Source of the DNA: Bacteroidetes bacterium ADurb.Bin174 | GTDB taxonomy: Bacteria; Bacteroidota; Bacteroidia; Bacteroidales; Paludibacteraceae | Assembly: GCA_002070265.1 (NCBI GenBank) | Contig: MWCX01000088.1 | Location: 98,389-162,388, forward strand | DNA: 64,000 bases | Direction: 5' to 3' | Shown here: positions 28,055-38,331 of the stretch, piece by piece | Position numbering within the stretch: position 1 is the stretch's first letter | Layout of the letters: every line of letters starts with the position of its first letter | Notes under the pieces: generated by a model | What the model saw: the letters and a program-made list of their open reading frames with translations, nothing else | Told to the model about the DNA's origin: nothing | Database searches by the model: none | Made by a program: the position numbers and the translations under genes

Positions 28055-30814
28055 GTGAGAAAATGGTGTATTAGAATGGTTGTAAAAAAAATTAAACTGA
28101 ATTGGCGAAAATTTATTGGGTCTGTCGGCATGTTCTTAATAGCATCAGTAGCTCTAACCCAGGAATTAACCTTAGCTGATCCGACTATCTTCTATGAAAA
28201 CAACACCTTCTATATTTCCGGCACAAACAGTGATAACGGATTTTACATGTATGAATCCAAAGACTTGATATTTTGGAGATTATCAGGTTTCGATTCGACC
28301 GGAATGATTTTAAAAAAAGGGGAAAGTGTCTATGGAGATAAATGGTTTTGGGCTCCTCAGTTTTTTAAAGACGGAAATGCTTATCATTTGATATATACTG
28401 CCAATGAACAACTTGCCATTGCCTCCAGCAGTAAAATCAACGGTAAATACGAACAAAATGTGGTCGAACCTATCGATCCTTCAGCAAAAAATATTGATCC
28501 CTTTCTTTTTAAAGATGATGACGGGAAGTATTATTTATTTCATGTCAGATTTCAGAATGGGAATAACATCTGGGTTGCGGAATTCAACATGGCAACCAAA
28601 AAAATTATTCCATCAACTTTAAAACAGTGTTTCGGCCGGACCCAATCATGGGAAAAAACCTCAGCAACACCATCAGCAGACGTGATAGAAGGACCTACCG
28701 TATTCAAAAAGGATGGCATATATTACATGCTGTATTCTGCCAATCATTTTGAAAGTCCGGACTATGCAGTGGGCTATGCAACAACCACAGATATCAGAGG
28801 TAGATGGACTAAATATGAGGGAAATCCAATTATCCACCGATCCATTGTCGGTGAAAACGGATCCGGGCATGGAGATTTATTTTTTGACGGTAATGAAAAT
28901 CCTTATTATGTATTTCACGTACATAATTCTTCCACCAAAGTTGGGCCCAGGAAGACACGCATCGTTCCCTTGCAGTTTACATACAACGACAATACTAAAA
29001 AGTATGACATATCAATAAAGAAAAATCTGATTATTATTCCTAAAATAGGCAATTCAAATCTGATTAATTTGGGTGTGGGATACGAATTTGACATTCAACG
29101 GGGTGATTTTGCAGTAGGTGATATCAATAATGATTTGTATCTTGATATCATCTTCAGTGGTGAAGATAATGGCGGCAATGAAAAAGGAGCGATATTAATC
29201 AATGATCAGGAAGGAAATTTTATCAATCAGCGAGGAGACAGAATAATCCGTATGGGCAAAAGTGGTAATATCAAGTTTGGCGATATTGATGGTGACGGCG
29301 ATTTAGACGTTATTTTTGCCGGGTGGGGAACAGCACAATCTTCTGTGGGTATTGCACTCAATGATGGCAATGGGAATTTTACCTTGGCTAATGAAACACA
29401 ATATCCAATCAATAAAGCTGAAAAAGTTACATCTGCCGGATTTGCCGATTTTAATTTAGACGGGTTATTAGATTATTATTATTTTGGCGATGGAACCGGC
29501 AATTGCATCTTGTATTTTCAACAATCAAACGGTTCTTTTAATGCCTCCACCGAGTCCTTCGGAAATTTCAATTTCAAGGAGCCTGAAGTAACGGTTGTCG
29601 ATTATAATAACGACGGATGTCCTGATATTTTTATTTCAGCTTTTGACAATACAACGGCTTCCCTCTTTTCTACTTTATTTACAAACAACGGAACAGGTAA
29701 ATTTCAGATAGCAGAAAATTTTGAAGTTTACAGGCAAAAGGCAAATGGTTCAACTTCTTGGGCTGATTTTAATGGTGATGGTTATATTGATTTTCTGTTA
29801 AATGGTGATGGAGATTCCAAGTCAGGAGAGAACAACAATGGCATAGTTCGAGTCTATAAAAATCAAAACGGAACAACTGTTTCAGAAGGTGCTGCTTTTG
29901 AATGGTATCGTCAAAATGGCGTTGGCAACGGTAGCATGGCTGTAGATTGGGACAATGACGGGAAAATGGATTTCTTTGTAGGAGGTTGGAACGATCAATC
30001 TAAAAAACAGGAAACTGCTTTGTATTTAAACTCCAACCCAGATAATTTCGGATTTACAAAAAGCATCTTATCTAATTATTACTTTCCCGGAATTTCTGAG
30101 CAAGGATTTATGGTAGCCGATTTAAACGATGATTTTAAGGTTGATTTGCTATTGTGCGGATATAGTGGCGGCAACATGAATCTCAACAGACGTATTGCAG
30201 GATATATCAAGAACACATCTTCCAATGCTTCAACGCCTCCAAATGCACCAACAGCATTAAATGCAAGTATTGATGAAGAGAAAAAAACAGTTTCATTCTC
30301 CTGGGATCCTCCCCTGAGTGAAAACGGCAAACACGGTACAACTTATAATTTTGCTTTAAAAAACATCACAACTGACAAGTGGTTGTATAATCCAATGGCA
30401 GTCATTGGTGGCGATATGGATGGATGGCGTAAAGTTGCCGGTCGGATGGGGAATGTGTATGCTAACACAAATTTCAAATTGAATAATTTACCTGATGGCA
30501 AATATGAATGGACAGTACAAGCAATCAACGGATCTTATTTCGGTGGATCTTTTGCTGCCTCCAAAACTTTTACAATTGCAACATCTGGCATAAACCATCC
30601 CAAGACAATCGATCCGGTTATTTACGTTGAAGACGGTTATTTAATAATTTCAACCCATCAAATTAATTCACAAATTCGTGTGTATAATACACATGGGCAA
30701 GAAGTTGTCAACCTGCTGTCAGTTGACGAATTAAAAATTGAACTTACCAAAGGAATCTACATAGTAGAAGTTGTCAACCAATCGGTTTACAAAACAAAAG
30801 TAATCGTTCAATAA
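28055..30814 (+). CDS. GH43 glycosidase fused to a seven-repeat FG-GAP propeller, FN3-like domain and T9SS tail
   Basis: A 919-residue secreted enzyme. The N-terminal five-bladed GH43 domain (about 38-325) has all three acids: Asp42 (ADPTIFY), Asp148 (NIDPFLF) and Glu212 (IEGPTVF). A second propeller (about 345-720) has seven FG-GAP/VCBS calcium loops starting near residues 356, 410, 465, 516, 571, 631 and 689 (for example DIDGDGDLD, DFNGDGYID). A fibronectin-III-like domain follows (about 727-842), then a T9SS-type tail (about 855-919). The start is GTG with AAGGAG upstream at a good distance; an ATG seven codons inside is the alternative. Likely alpha-L-arabinofuranosidase or arabinanase, as usual for GH43. 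The complete FG-GAP propeller on GH43 is unusual. Confidence 0.86.
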   Translation: MRKWCIRMVVKKIKLNWRKFIGSVGMFLIASVALTQELTLADPTIFYENNTFYISGTNSDNGFYMYESKDLIFWRLSGFDSTGMILKKGESVYGDKWFWAPQFFKDGNAYHLIYTANEQLAIASSSKINGKYEQNVVEPIDPSAKNIDPFLFKDDDGKYYLFHVRFQNGNNIWVAEFNMATKKIIPSTLKQCFGRTQSWEKTSATPSADVIEGPTVFKKDGIYYMLYSANHFESPDYAVGYATTTDIRGRWTKYEGNPIIHRSIVGENGSGHGDLFFDGNENPYYVFHVHNSSTKVGPRKTRIVPLQFTYNDNTKKYDISIKKNLIIIPKIGNSNLINLGVGYEFDIQRGDFAVGDINNDLYLDIIFSGEDNGGNEKGAILINDQEGNFINQRGDRIIRMGKSGNIKFGDIDGDGDLDVIFAGWGTAQSSVGIALNDGNGNFTLANETQYPINKAEKVTSAGFADFNLDGLLDYYYFGDGTGNCILYFQQSNGSFNASTESFGNFNFKEPEVTVVDYNNDGCPDIFISAFDNTTASLFSTLFTNNGTGKFQIAENFEVYRQKANGSTSWADFNGDGYIDFLLNGDGDSKSGENNNGIVRVYKNQNGTTVSEGAAFEWYRQNGVGNGSMAVDWDNDGKMDFFVGGWNDQSKKQETALYLNSNPDNFGFTKSILSNYYFPGISEQGFMVADLNDDFKVDLLLCGYSGGNMNLNRRIAGYIKNTSSNASTPPNAPTALNASIDEEKKTVSFSWDPPLSENGKHGTTYNFALKNITTDKWLYNPMAVIGGDMDGWRKVAGRMGNVYANTNFKLNNLPDGKYEWTVQAINGSYFGGSFAASKTFTIATSGINHPKTIDPVIYVEDGYLIISTHQINSQIRVYNTHGQEVVNLLSVDELKIELTKGIYIVEVVNQSVYKTKVIVQ

Positions 30815-30864
30815 TCAAAACCCTGTAAATAAATTCATTAACATAATAATTTTACTCAATCATC

Positions 30865-31950
30865 ATGAAACGTAAAATCTTATATTACCTTTTGTTTGTG
30901 GTATTTATATTTTCTTCGTGTATTAAAAAAACTGAAACCCAAAGCCACAATCCCCTTTCCGTTTCTTTTGGAGATCCTTTTATTTTATACGCTTCCGATG
31001 GTAATTACTATATGTATGGAACAACCGGCGGTCTTAACGGATTCAAAGCCTATTCATCCACAGATTTAATTGAGTGGAAAGACGAAGGTGTTATCTATGA
31101 AGGTGCAACTGCCGAGTCATGGACAGTGGACTGCTTTTGGGCACCGGAAGTCTATGAACGTAACGGTAAATACTACCTGTGGTTTAGCGCCAACTGGAAA
31201 CATAACCCAACCCTTGAAGAAGAAAACTTTCGGATAGGTGTTGCTGTTTCAGATAGTCCCACAGGACCATTTAAGGAACTGCACAACAGACCTGTATTTG
31301 ATCCGGGCTATCCCATCATTGATGCTAATTTATACTTTGATGATGAAAATGATAAAATTTTTCTGTATTATTCCCGTTGTTGCTACAAGAATCCTGTAGA
31401 AAGTGAAATTGCAACTTGGGCAAAAGAAAAAGGATGGTTTGATGAAATAGAAGAAAGTTGGGTATATGGTGTAGAACTAAAACCTGATTACTCCGGCATA
31501 ATAGGTGAGCCGGTGCTTTTATTGCGGCCTCCTGTTTCCATGGACGATAAACAAGCTGAATGGGAAAGTCGTTCAGTAACTTCTCGTGAAGTAAACAGAC
31601 GTTGGACAGAAGGTTCATTTATCTTCAAAAAAAATGATGTGTTTTACATGATGTATTCGGCAAATTTTTTTGGCGGGCAAAATTATGCAGTCGGATATGC
31701 CACTTCTAATCATCCTTTAGGTCCTTTTAATAAAGCTGAAAATAATCCTGTCTTACAAAAAAACACCGAACAAGGCGGCAAGGTAACCGGAACAGGACAC
31801 AATATGGTGCTTACACTCCCTGACGGAGAAATGCTGTGTGTATATCATGGCAGAACTGAAGAAACAGGACGTGAAAGGGTTGTCTTTATTGACAAAATGA
31901 AGATTGATGAGAATGGACTTCTGATAGTTGAAGGTCCAACAACAAAATAA
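30865..31950 (+). CDS. GH43 glycosidase, lipoprotein
   Basis: A 361-residue lipoprotein (lipobox FSSC, Cys19) consisting of a single GH43 five-bladed propeller. The catalytic triad is Asp37 (FGDPFI, base), Asp153 (IIDANLYF, pKa modulator) and Glu249 (WTEGSFIF, acid). The long loop around 170-245 with RCCYKNP and SRSVTSREVNRRW is distinctive. Probable arabinofuranosidase or arabinanase acting on the cell surface or in the periplasm with the fused GH43 upstream. It is not closely similar to that enzyme, so this is not a recent duplication. Confidence 0.88.
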   Translation: MKRKILYYLLFVVFIFSSCIKKTETQSHNPLSVSFGDPFILYASDGNYYMYGTTGGLNGFKAYSSTDLIEWKDEGVIYEGATAESWTVDCFWAPEVYERNGKYYLWFSANWKHNPTLEEENFRIGVAVSDSPTGPFKELHNRPVFDPGYPIIDANLYFDDENDKIFLYYSRCCYKNPVESEIATWAKEKGWFDEIEESWVYGVELKPDYSGIIGEPVLLLRPPVSMDDKQAEWESRSVTSREVNRRWTEGSFIFKKNDVFYMMYSANFFGGQNYAVGYATSNHPLGPFNKAENNPVLQKNTEQGGKVTGTGHNMVLTLPDGEMLCVYHGRTEETGRERVVFIDKMKIDENGLLIVEGPTTK

Positions 31951-31989
31951 AGAAAACAAACAAATCTATTAACAATTAATTTCAACAAG

Positions 31990-33798
31990 ATGAAAAAACT
32001 TTTTTTTACTATTGCTATCGTTTTAGCAGCAGGACATTTAATTGCCCAGTGGCAACCACAGGGCGACAAACTTAAAACAAAATGGGCAGAGACCCTTGAC
32101 CCTAACAATGTTTTGCCCGAATATCCCCGTCCATTGATGGAACGTACGGAATGGCAAAATTTAAATGGACTGTGGGATTACGCCATTTTACCGATTGGAG
32201 AAAACGAACCTAAGGACTTTCAAGGAAAAATCCTCGTTCCTTTTGCCGTTGAATCCAGCCTTTCCGGTGTTCAAAAAGAAGTAGGCGAAAAAAATGAGTT
32301 GTGGTATAAAACCAATTTTACAGTTTCTTCAAAATGGAAAGGGAAAGATGTGCTGCTTCATTTTGGTGCTGTTGACTGGAAAGCAGAAGTATATCTTAAT
32401 GATATCAAAATCGGTGTACACACTGGTGGTTACACACCTTTTTCGTTCAACATCACTCCTTTTCTGACTAAAGGTCAACAAAAACTGGTCGTAAAAGTCT
32501 GGGATGGTACTGATACAGGCTATCAACCACGCGGGAAACAAGTAAAAAAACCGGAAGGCATTTGGTACACCCCTGTAACAGGTATCTGGCAAACCGTTTG
32601 GTTAGAACCGGTATCTCCTAAGTATATCGAAAACATCAGAACCACTCCCAACATAGATGAAAATCGTTTGACTGTACAAGTCAACACTAAAAACACCGCC
32701 CAATCTGATGTCATCGAAGTATTGATATTCGACGGAGCAACACAAATAGCAACTCAAAAATCTGTAGTTGGTCAAAATTTCGAATTAAGGATTCCGAATG
32801 CTAAACTTTGGTCGCCCGAATCACCTTTTTTGTACGATGTAAAAGTTAATCTGTACAGCCAAGGTAAATTGGTAGATGAAGTTAAAAGCTACACAGCCAT
32901 GCGTAAGATTTCTACCAGAAGAGACAATAATGGCATTGTTCGCATGCAATTGAATAATAAAGATTATTTCCATTTTGGTCCTCTTGACCAAGGTTGGTGG
33001 CCCGACGGTCTATACACTGCTCCAACAGACGAAGCATTGGTTTATGACATCCAAAAAACAAAAGATTTTGGTTTTAACATGATTCGTAAACACGTTAAAG
33101 TGGAGCCGGCTCGCTGGTACACCCACTGTGACAGATTAGGAATCTTAGTTTGGCAAGACATGCCCAATGGTGACCGCTCTCCAAGGTGGCAAATGCGCAA
33201 TTATTTCAACGGAACAGAAATGATACGTTCTGCTGAATCAGAAGCTAATTTCCGCAAAGAGTGGAAAGAAATCATGGATTTAACCATTTCCAATCCCTCA
33301 GTGGTAGTTTGGGTACCATTTAACGAAGCTTGGGGGCAATTTAAAACACCTGAAATTGTTGAATGGACAAAAACCTACGACCCTTCAAGGTTAGTGAATC
33401 CTGCCAGCGGCGGAAATCATTATCAAGTTGGTGACATACTTGATTTACATCATTACCCGAATCCCCAAATGTTTTTATTTGATGCACAACGCGTAAACGT
33501 ATTAGGTGAATACGGCGGAATCGGACTGCCTATACAAGGACACCTTTGGCAACCTGATAAAAACTGGGGATATGTTCAATTTAAGAACAGCAAAGAAGTT
33601 ACCGATGAATACATCAAATATGCAGAAGAGCTGAAACAGTTAATTAAAATTGGATTCTCAGGAGCTGTTTATACCCAAACGACAGATGTTGAAGGTGAAG
33701 TGAACGGACTGTTAACTTATGACAGAAAAGTCATCAAGTTAGAAGAAGACCGCGTACGCAAGGTAAATCAAGAAATATGTAATTCTCTTAATAAATAA
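31990..33798 (+). CDS. GH2 family beta-glycosidase
   Basis: A 602-residue exported enzyme. Signal peptide (1-19), sugar-binding jelly-roll (about 40-210; ERTEWQNLNGLWDYAI, GIWQTVWLEPV), immunoglobulin-like domain (about 212-305) and TIM barrel (about 310-600). The acid/base is Glu446 in WVPFNEAWGQ and the nucleophile Glu507 in LGEYGG. It lacks the extra C-terminal domains of LacZ. Beta-galactosidase is the commonest activity, which would suit galactan or arabinogalactan side chains, but other activities (beta-arabinopyranosidase, beta-glucuronidase) cannot be excluded. Confidence 0.85.
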   Translation: MKKLFFTIAIVLAAGHLIAQWQPQGDKLKTKWAETLDPNNVLPEYPRPLMERTEWQNLNGLWDYAILPIGENEPKDFQGKILVPFAVESSLSGVQKEVGEKNELWYKTNFTVSSKWKGKDVLLHFGAVDWKAEVYLNDIKIGVHTGGYTPFSFNITPFLTKGQQKLVVKVWDGTDTGYQPRGKQVKKPEGIWYTPVTGIWQTVWLEPVSPKYIENIRTTPNIDENRLTVQVNTKNTAQSDVIEVLIFDGATQIATQKSVVGQNFELRIPNAKLWSPESPFLYDVKVNLYSQGKLVDEVKSYTAMRKISTRRDNNGIVRMQLNNKDYFHFGPLDQGWWPDGLYTAPTDEALVYDIQKTKDFGFNMIRKHVKVEPARWYTHCDRLGILVWQDMPNGDRSPRWQMRNYFNGTEMIRSAESEANFRKEWKEIMDLTISNPSVVVWVPFNEAWGQFKTPEIVEWTKTYDPSRLVNPASGGNHYQVGDILDLHHYPNPQMFLFDAQRVNVLGEYGGIGLPIQGHLWQPDKNWGYVQFKNSKEVTDEYIKYAEELKQLIKIGFSGAVYTQTTDVEGEVNGLLTYDRKVIKLEEDRVRKVNQEICNSLNK

Positions 33799-33819
33799 AC
33801 TTCAATTCATTATAATCGT

Positions 33820-34944
33820 ATGAAAAAAATAATAGTTTCTTTGGCTTTGCTATTACCCATATTGGTGGCATGTCACCGTACTGAATTACCGCTACTCAAC
33901 AGAGCTGATTTTCAAACGGAAGTTGACGGTAAGCCGGTTGATTTGTATCTCTTGAAATCAGGAGATTTGACCCTGCAAGTAACAAATTTCGGCGGTCGCA
34001 TCGTAAGTTTATATGCTCCGGACAGAGACGGAAAATATGAAGATGTGGTTTTGGGTCACAAAAATATTGATCAGTATATTAATGCTGAAGGTGAAAGATT
34101 CTTAGGCTCTGTTGTTGGCAGATATGGTAATCGTATTGCCAAGGGTCAGTTTACTTTAGATGGCACTACCTATCAATTGCCAATCAACAACAACGGGCAA
34201 ACCCTACATGGAGGCCTAAAAGGACTCGACTTGGTAGTTTGGGATGTAGTCAATGTAACAGATCAGTCAATTGAATTGACCTACACGTCTCCGGACGGAG
34301 AAGAAGGATTCCCCGGAACACTTCAAATCAATATGACTTACACATTGACCCCGGAAAATGCATTGCAGATCAATTATTCTGCTACTACTGACAAACCGAC
34401 AGTAATCAACCTTTCTCACCATAGTTTCTTTAATCTGAAAGGAGAAGGCAATGGTACCATTAATGATAATCTCATGACAATTAATGGTTCAGCTATTGTC
34501 CCCGTGGATGATGTATTGATTCCTTATGGAGATTTAATGAATGTTGAAAACACACCTTTTGATTTCCGTACTCCAACGGCAATTGGCGAAAGGGTTGATG
34601 AGGAACACCAACAACTTATTCATGGAAAGGGATATGACCACAACTGGGTGTTGGATCGTAAAACTGAAAAAGAAGTAGAATTTGCTGCTTCCGTTTATGA
34701 ACCGGTTAGCGGTAGAAAAATGGAAGTTTGGACAGACCAACCCGGTATCCAATTCTATGGTGGTAATTTTATGAAGGGAACCAGCGAAGGAAAATACGGT
34801 AAGATGCACGAATACCGTGAATCTTTGGCATTGGAGACACAACATTTCCCTGATAGTCCGAATCACGAGAATTTCCCTTCTACCCGGTTAAATCCTGGAG
34901 AAACATACACACAAGTGTGCATTTATAAGTTTTCAGTTGAGTAA
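33820..34944 (+). CDS. galM: Aldose 1-epimerase (mutarotase), lipoprotein
   Basis: Interconverts alpha and beta anomers of galactose or arabinose. The 374-residue protein has a lipobox ILVAC (Cys18), GNRIAKGQFTLDG near 109, the active-site His segment TLHGGLKGLD near 128, NLSHHSFFNLKG near 197 with the second His, and the catalytic Glu region near ESLALETQHFPDSPNH (about 340). Being a lipoprotein, it should act outside the cytoplasm on sugars released by the PUL enzymes. It ends the operon; a strong terminator follows. Confidence 0.92.
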   Translation: MKKIIVSLALLLPILVACHRTELPLLNRADFQTEVDGKPVDLYLLKSGDLTLQVTNFGGRIVSLYAPDRDGKYEDVVLGHKNIDQYINAEGERFLGSVVGRYGNRIAKGQFTLDGTTYQLPINNNGQTLHGGLKGLDLVVWDVVNVTDQSIELTYTSPDGEEGFPGTLQINMTYTLTPENALQINYSATTDKPTVINLSHHSFFNLKGEGNGTINDNLMTINGSAIVPVDDVLIPYGDLMNVENTPFDFRTPTAIGERVDEEHQQLIHGKGYDHNWVLDRKTEKEVEFAASVYEPVSGRKMEVWTDQPGIQFYGGNFMKGTSEGKYGKMHEYRESLALETQHFPDSPNHENFPSTRLNPGETYTQVCIYKFSVE

Positions 34945-34970
34945 CCGAAGAAAATTTGAATCTCTTATTG

Positions 34971-35009
34971 AAAAGAGGAAGTGTCTTTTTTCAAGACACT
35001 TCCTCTTTT
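34971..35009. terminator. Strong bidirectional terminator at the PUL end
   Basis: A perfect 17-bp stem: AAAAGAGGAAGTGTCTT (34971-34987) with AAGACACTTCCTCTTTT (34993-35009), loop TTTTC. The A and T runs at the base serve both strands. It lies 27 bp after the epimerase stop and about 40 bp from the transaldolase stop, between convergent genes. Confidence 0.9.
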
Positions 35010-35050
35010 CATTCCTTCCACAGAAACACCTAAGGATAAATTTGAAAAAC

Positions 35051-36007
35051 TCACAACATCAACTTGATGTGTTTTTCCAACTTAATCAAATCTTCCGTAA
35101 ATTTCCTGATACCTTCGGCTAATTTCTCCGTTGCCATCGCATCTTCATTCAACATCCAGCGAAAAGATTTTTCATCCAAATAAATTTGTTTGATGTCTTT
35201 CTTGATGGCGTCCTTTTCATTTAACTTAACTACTAATTTACCTTCCGTGTTTTCAAGTTCTTTCAACAAAGCAGGAGAAATGGTTAAAGCATCACAGCCG
35301 GCAAGCTCAATGATTTCGCCTATATTACGAAAACTTGCTCCCATCACAATGGTTTTGTAGCCAAACTTCTTATAATAATTATAAATGTCTGTTACTGATA
35401 AAACCCCGGGATCTTCTTGTGCCGGAATATGCTCCACTCCTCTTGCCTTCTTATACCAGTCTAAAATACGTCCTACAAAAGGAGAAATAAGAGTTACACC
35501 CGCTTCAGCACATTGAACAGCCTGAGCCATGGAGAACAACAAGGTCAAATTACATTGAATACCTTCTTTTTCCAAGATTTCTGCTGCCCCTATCCCTTCC
35601 CAGGTTGCAGCAACTTTAATTAAAATACGTTTCCTCGAGATACCGGCATCTTCATACAACCGGATCAATTCACGAGCCTTGGCAATGGTACCTTCTTTAT
35701 CAAAAGATAAACGCGCATCCACCTCAGTGGAAACTCGTCCCGGAACAATATCCAATATCTTCAAACCAAAATTCACTGCCAATTTATCCATGGCTTTAGA
35801 CAATTGCAGGGCTTTATCATCAGTTAATCTTTTTGCATAAGCAACTGCTTCTTCAGCCAAGGACTGATATTTCGGATCTTGCGAAGCAGCATAAATCAGG
35901 GAAGGATTGGTGGTTGCATCAACAGGCTGATACCTGATCATGGATTCAAAATCGCCGGTATCGGCAACTACTTTAGTTAATGTTTTTAATTGTTCTAAAA
36001 GATTCAT
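35051..36007 (-). CDS. tal: Transaldolase
   Basis: Moves a dihydroxyacetone unit from sedoheptulose-7-phosphate to glyceraldehyde-3-phosphate in the non-oxidative pentose phosphate path. From the ATG at 36007 the product is 318 residues, matching E. coli TalB (317). The N-terminus [20 protein letters not shown], the [12 protein letters not shown] motif (about 33-44), the [18 protein letters not shown] segment with the Schiff-base Lys (about 130) and [11 protein letters not shown] near 240 are diagnostic. A longer frame to 36058 begins with TTG and is not preferred. Its position after an arabinan PUL fits pentose catabolism, though it is transcribed separately. Confidence 0.95.
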   Translation of the reverse strand: MNLLEQLKTLTKVVADTGDFESMIRYQPVDATTNPSLIYAASQDPKYQSLAEEAVAYAKRLTDDKALQLSKAMDKLAVNFGLKILDIVPGRVSTEVDARLSFDKEGTIAKARELIRLYEDAGISRKRILIKVAATWEGIGAAEILEKEGIQCNLTLLFSMAQAVQCAEAGVTLISPFVGRILDWYKKARGVEHIPAQEDPGVLSVTDIYNYYKKFGYKTIVMGASFRNIGEIIELAGCDALTISPALLKELENTEGKLVVKLNEKDAIKKDIKQIYLDEKSFRWMLNEDAMATEKLAEGIRKFTEDLIKLEKHIKLML

Positions 36008-36145
36008 AAACAAGTGTATTTGATAATTAGTGATAAAATTTTCTTTACTCTTCGTCAAAAAATCTCCGTAAAGTTAATATTCTTTTTGAGAAAAGACAAT
36101 CCAAAACGATAAGGAATATCAAAAATCTTAAGTTTGACAGCACTA

Positions 36146-36176
36146 TTTCTTTACCCATTGTTTTTACGTACCTTTG
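36146..36176 (+). promoter_or_regulatory. Bacteroidetes-type promoter for the TonB receptor operon
   Basis: TTTC (36146-36149), 19 nt, then TACCTTTG (36169-36176), matching the -33/-7 pattern with TAnnTTTG. Transcription would start near 36183, just before the ATG at 36197; this argues against the longer frame that starts with TTG at 36134. Confidence 0.6.
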
Positions 36177-36196
36177 CGAATCTTTTAATAGATACG

Positions 36197-38329
36197 ATGA
36201 GGTATTTTCTTACATTTTCAATGCTTCTTTTTTGTGCAATAGGATTTGCACAGACAAAATACCAAGTGCTGAAGGATACAACGGACAGCAGTTCCATTGT
36301 ACATAAGGTACAGGAAATACCCGAAATTGAAGTCAGTTCCAAAAATCCGTTATCCAACATTAAATCTAGTTCAGGTGGTGTTTTTATCGATGTTCCTAAA
36401 TTAAAAAAGCTGCCTTCTATCTTGGGAGATTCAGATCCGTTTAAAGCCTTACAATACATGGGCGGCATATCGCAAGCAAGTGACGCAAGCGCAAATATTC
36501 ATGTAAGAGGAGGAGAGAACGATCAGAATCTAATTTTGTTGAATGGATCTCCGGTTGAAAACCCCACCCATATTCTTGGTTTGTTTTCGGTATTTAATCC
36601 CGATTTAATCGATCAAATGCAATATCTTAAAGCAGGTATTCCTGCTGAATATGGTGGTCGACTATCCTCTGTAATTGATGTCAAGAATTTTATCAATCCG
36701 CCGTTCAGCACTGAATTAAGTGGAAATATCGGACTCATTGCATCCCGTCTGTCTCTCAAATCCCATATTGGCAATCGATTTTCGTACTATGCTGCTGCTC
36801 GTGCCAGCTATATCCAATATGTCGTTATGCCTCTGTTATTGAAATTGGGCGTTGATCCCCAATTGACACAAAACAGTTTTGAATATTACGATATCAACGC
36901 CGGTTTTAACTATTATTTTGGTACAGGCACTAAATTATCCGCACATTATTACAAGGGACAAGACATGATTCAAATAGCAGAATTGTCTCAATTTTCTTTT
37001 GAAGGTAATTCAAGCCGATGGGGTAATCACGTGCTGGGAATGCAATTGAGCCATGTGTTCTCCAATCAATTCAGCATGTTGCACCATCTGAATTTCTCGG
37101 GCTTCGATTTAAATTCTACGATGAATTGGCTGGCTAATGATTATCGCATCAATACCGATAAAAAAGCGTATAACTACAAAGCCGACTTTATTTATTTAGC
37201 CGGAAATCATAATATCAAAACAGGCTTGGAGACATCTTTCGAAAAGCAACTGCCCATTACCATCAGAACCGGAAGCAATGATAGTCTGCAAACAAACTTT
37301 CGATATAATCAATTCGTTTCCGGCGCCGTATATTTGCGTGATGAATGGGAAACGGGTCCCTTACTCTTGAATGTAGGCATCCGAACCTCTCTATACCATA
37401 AGCTTCAGGCTTATACTTCATCAGATGATTACGAACTAAGTGCGATTGATAAAGCAAAATCTTTCCTCGGATTAGAGCCTCGATTATCGGCTCGTTTGAT
37501 GTTAGATGATAAATCGTCTGTTAAACTTTCTGCCGGAAAGCATTATCAATACAATAACAGAGTCCAGTTGATCAATTTCGGCTTACCCATTGAAATTTTT
37601 GTAGCGGCTTCATCTGTCACCCGACCCTCCTCTCTTTGGCATTTCTCCGGAGGATATTTCCGAAGCCTGTATGACAATCATTGGGAAATCAGCGCGGAAG
37701 CATATTATAAATCTTTTTCCAACTTATTGGAATACGGTGGAACCTTGAGCGATTTGTTTTCTGTGACAGCTATTGAGCAATTGATGTATGCCGGGAAAGG
37801 TTACGCTTACGGCACAGAACTCATGCTGCGCAAAAATTTCGGGAAAATAGCCGGATGGATCAATTATACCTTGGGCTGGAACTACAGACAATTTGACGAC
37901 ATCAACGATGGAAAACGCTACTTGGCAAGCAATGACAGAAGACATGATGTATCCGCAATAGTCATGTATAACATCACCCCTCGGTGGAATGTAAGCGCTA
38001 CCTTTGTGTATGCCACGGGGAACAGGTTGAATTTACCCAGAAGTTGGTACATCATTGATGACAAAGTAGTGTTGGAATTTAGTGGTTACAATGCATTTAA
38101 AATGCCGGATTATCACCGATTGGATGTTTCTTTAACCTACAAACTTCCCCAATGGCAAAACATTGATTCCGAACTGAACCTGTCCATTTATAATTTATAC
38201 AACAGGGCTAACCCGTTTGAAGTACACTACAGCACCAAAACAGAAGAAAATAACTATGATTATAAAATCGCTATGACTTATCTTACACCAATATTACCCT
38301 CTATCTCATGGACTTTTCATTTAAAATAA
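36197..38329 (+). CDS. TonB-dependent outer membrane receptor
   Basis: A 710-residue receptor. Signal peptide (MRYFLTFSMLLFCAIGFAQ), short N-terminal extension, plug domain (about 50-165; GGISQASDASANIHVRGG, LILLNGSPVENPTHILG, IPAEYGGRLSSVIDV), then a beta-barrel ending in an aromatic residue region (ISWTFHLK). There is no CarboxypepD_reg domain and no SusD follows. Instead a DUF4249 lipoprotein starts 2 bp after the stop, a partnership common in Bacteroidetes. The cargo is unknown. Confidence 0.9.
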   Translation: MRYFLTFSMLLFCAIGFAQTKYQVLKDTTDSSSIVHKVQEIPEIEVSSKNPLSNIKSSSGGVFIDVPKLKKLPSILGDSDPFKALQYMGGISQASDASANIHVRGGENDQNLILLNGSPVENPTHILGLFSVFNPDLIDQMQYLKAGIPAEYGGRLSSVIDVKNFINPPFSTELSGNIGLIASRLSLKSHIGNRFSYYAAARASYIQYVVMPLLLKLGVDPQLTQNSFEYYDINAGFNYYFGTGTKLSAHYYKGQDMIQIAELSQFSFEGNSSRWGNHVLGMQLSHVFSNQFSMLHHLNFSGFDLNSTMNWLANDYRINTDKKAYNYKADFIYLAGNHNIKTGLETSFEKQLPITIRTGSNDSLQTNFRYNQFVSGAVYLRDEWETGPLLLNVGIRTSLYHKLQAYTSSDDYELSAIDKAKSFLGLEPRLSARLMLDDKSSVKLSAGKHYQYNNRVQLINFGLPIEIFVAASSVTRPSSLWHFSGGYFRSLYDNHWEISAEAYYKSFSNLLEYGGTLSDLFSVTAIEQLMYAGKGYAYGTELMLRKNFGKIAGWINYTLGWNYRQFDDINDGKRYLASNDRRHDVSAIVMYNITPRWNVSATFVYATGNRLNLPRSWYIIDDKVVLEFSGYNAFKMPDYHRLDVSLTYKLPQWQNIDSELNLSIYNLYNRANPFEVHYSTKTEENNYDYKIAMTYLTPILPSISWTFHLK

Positions 38330-38331
38330 GC

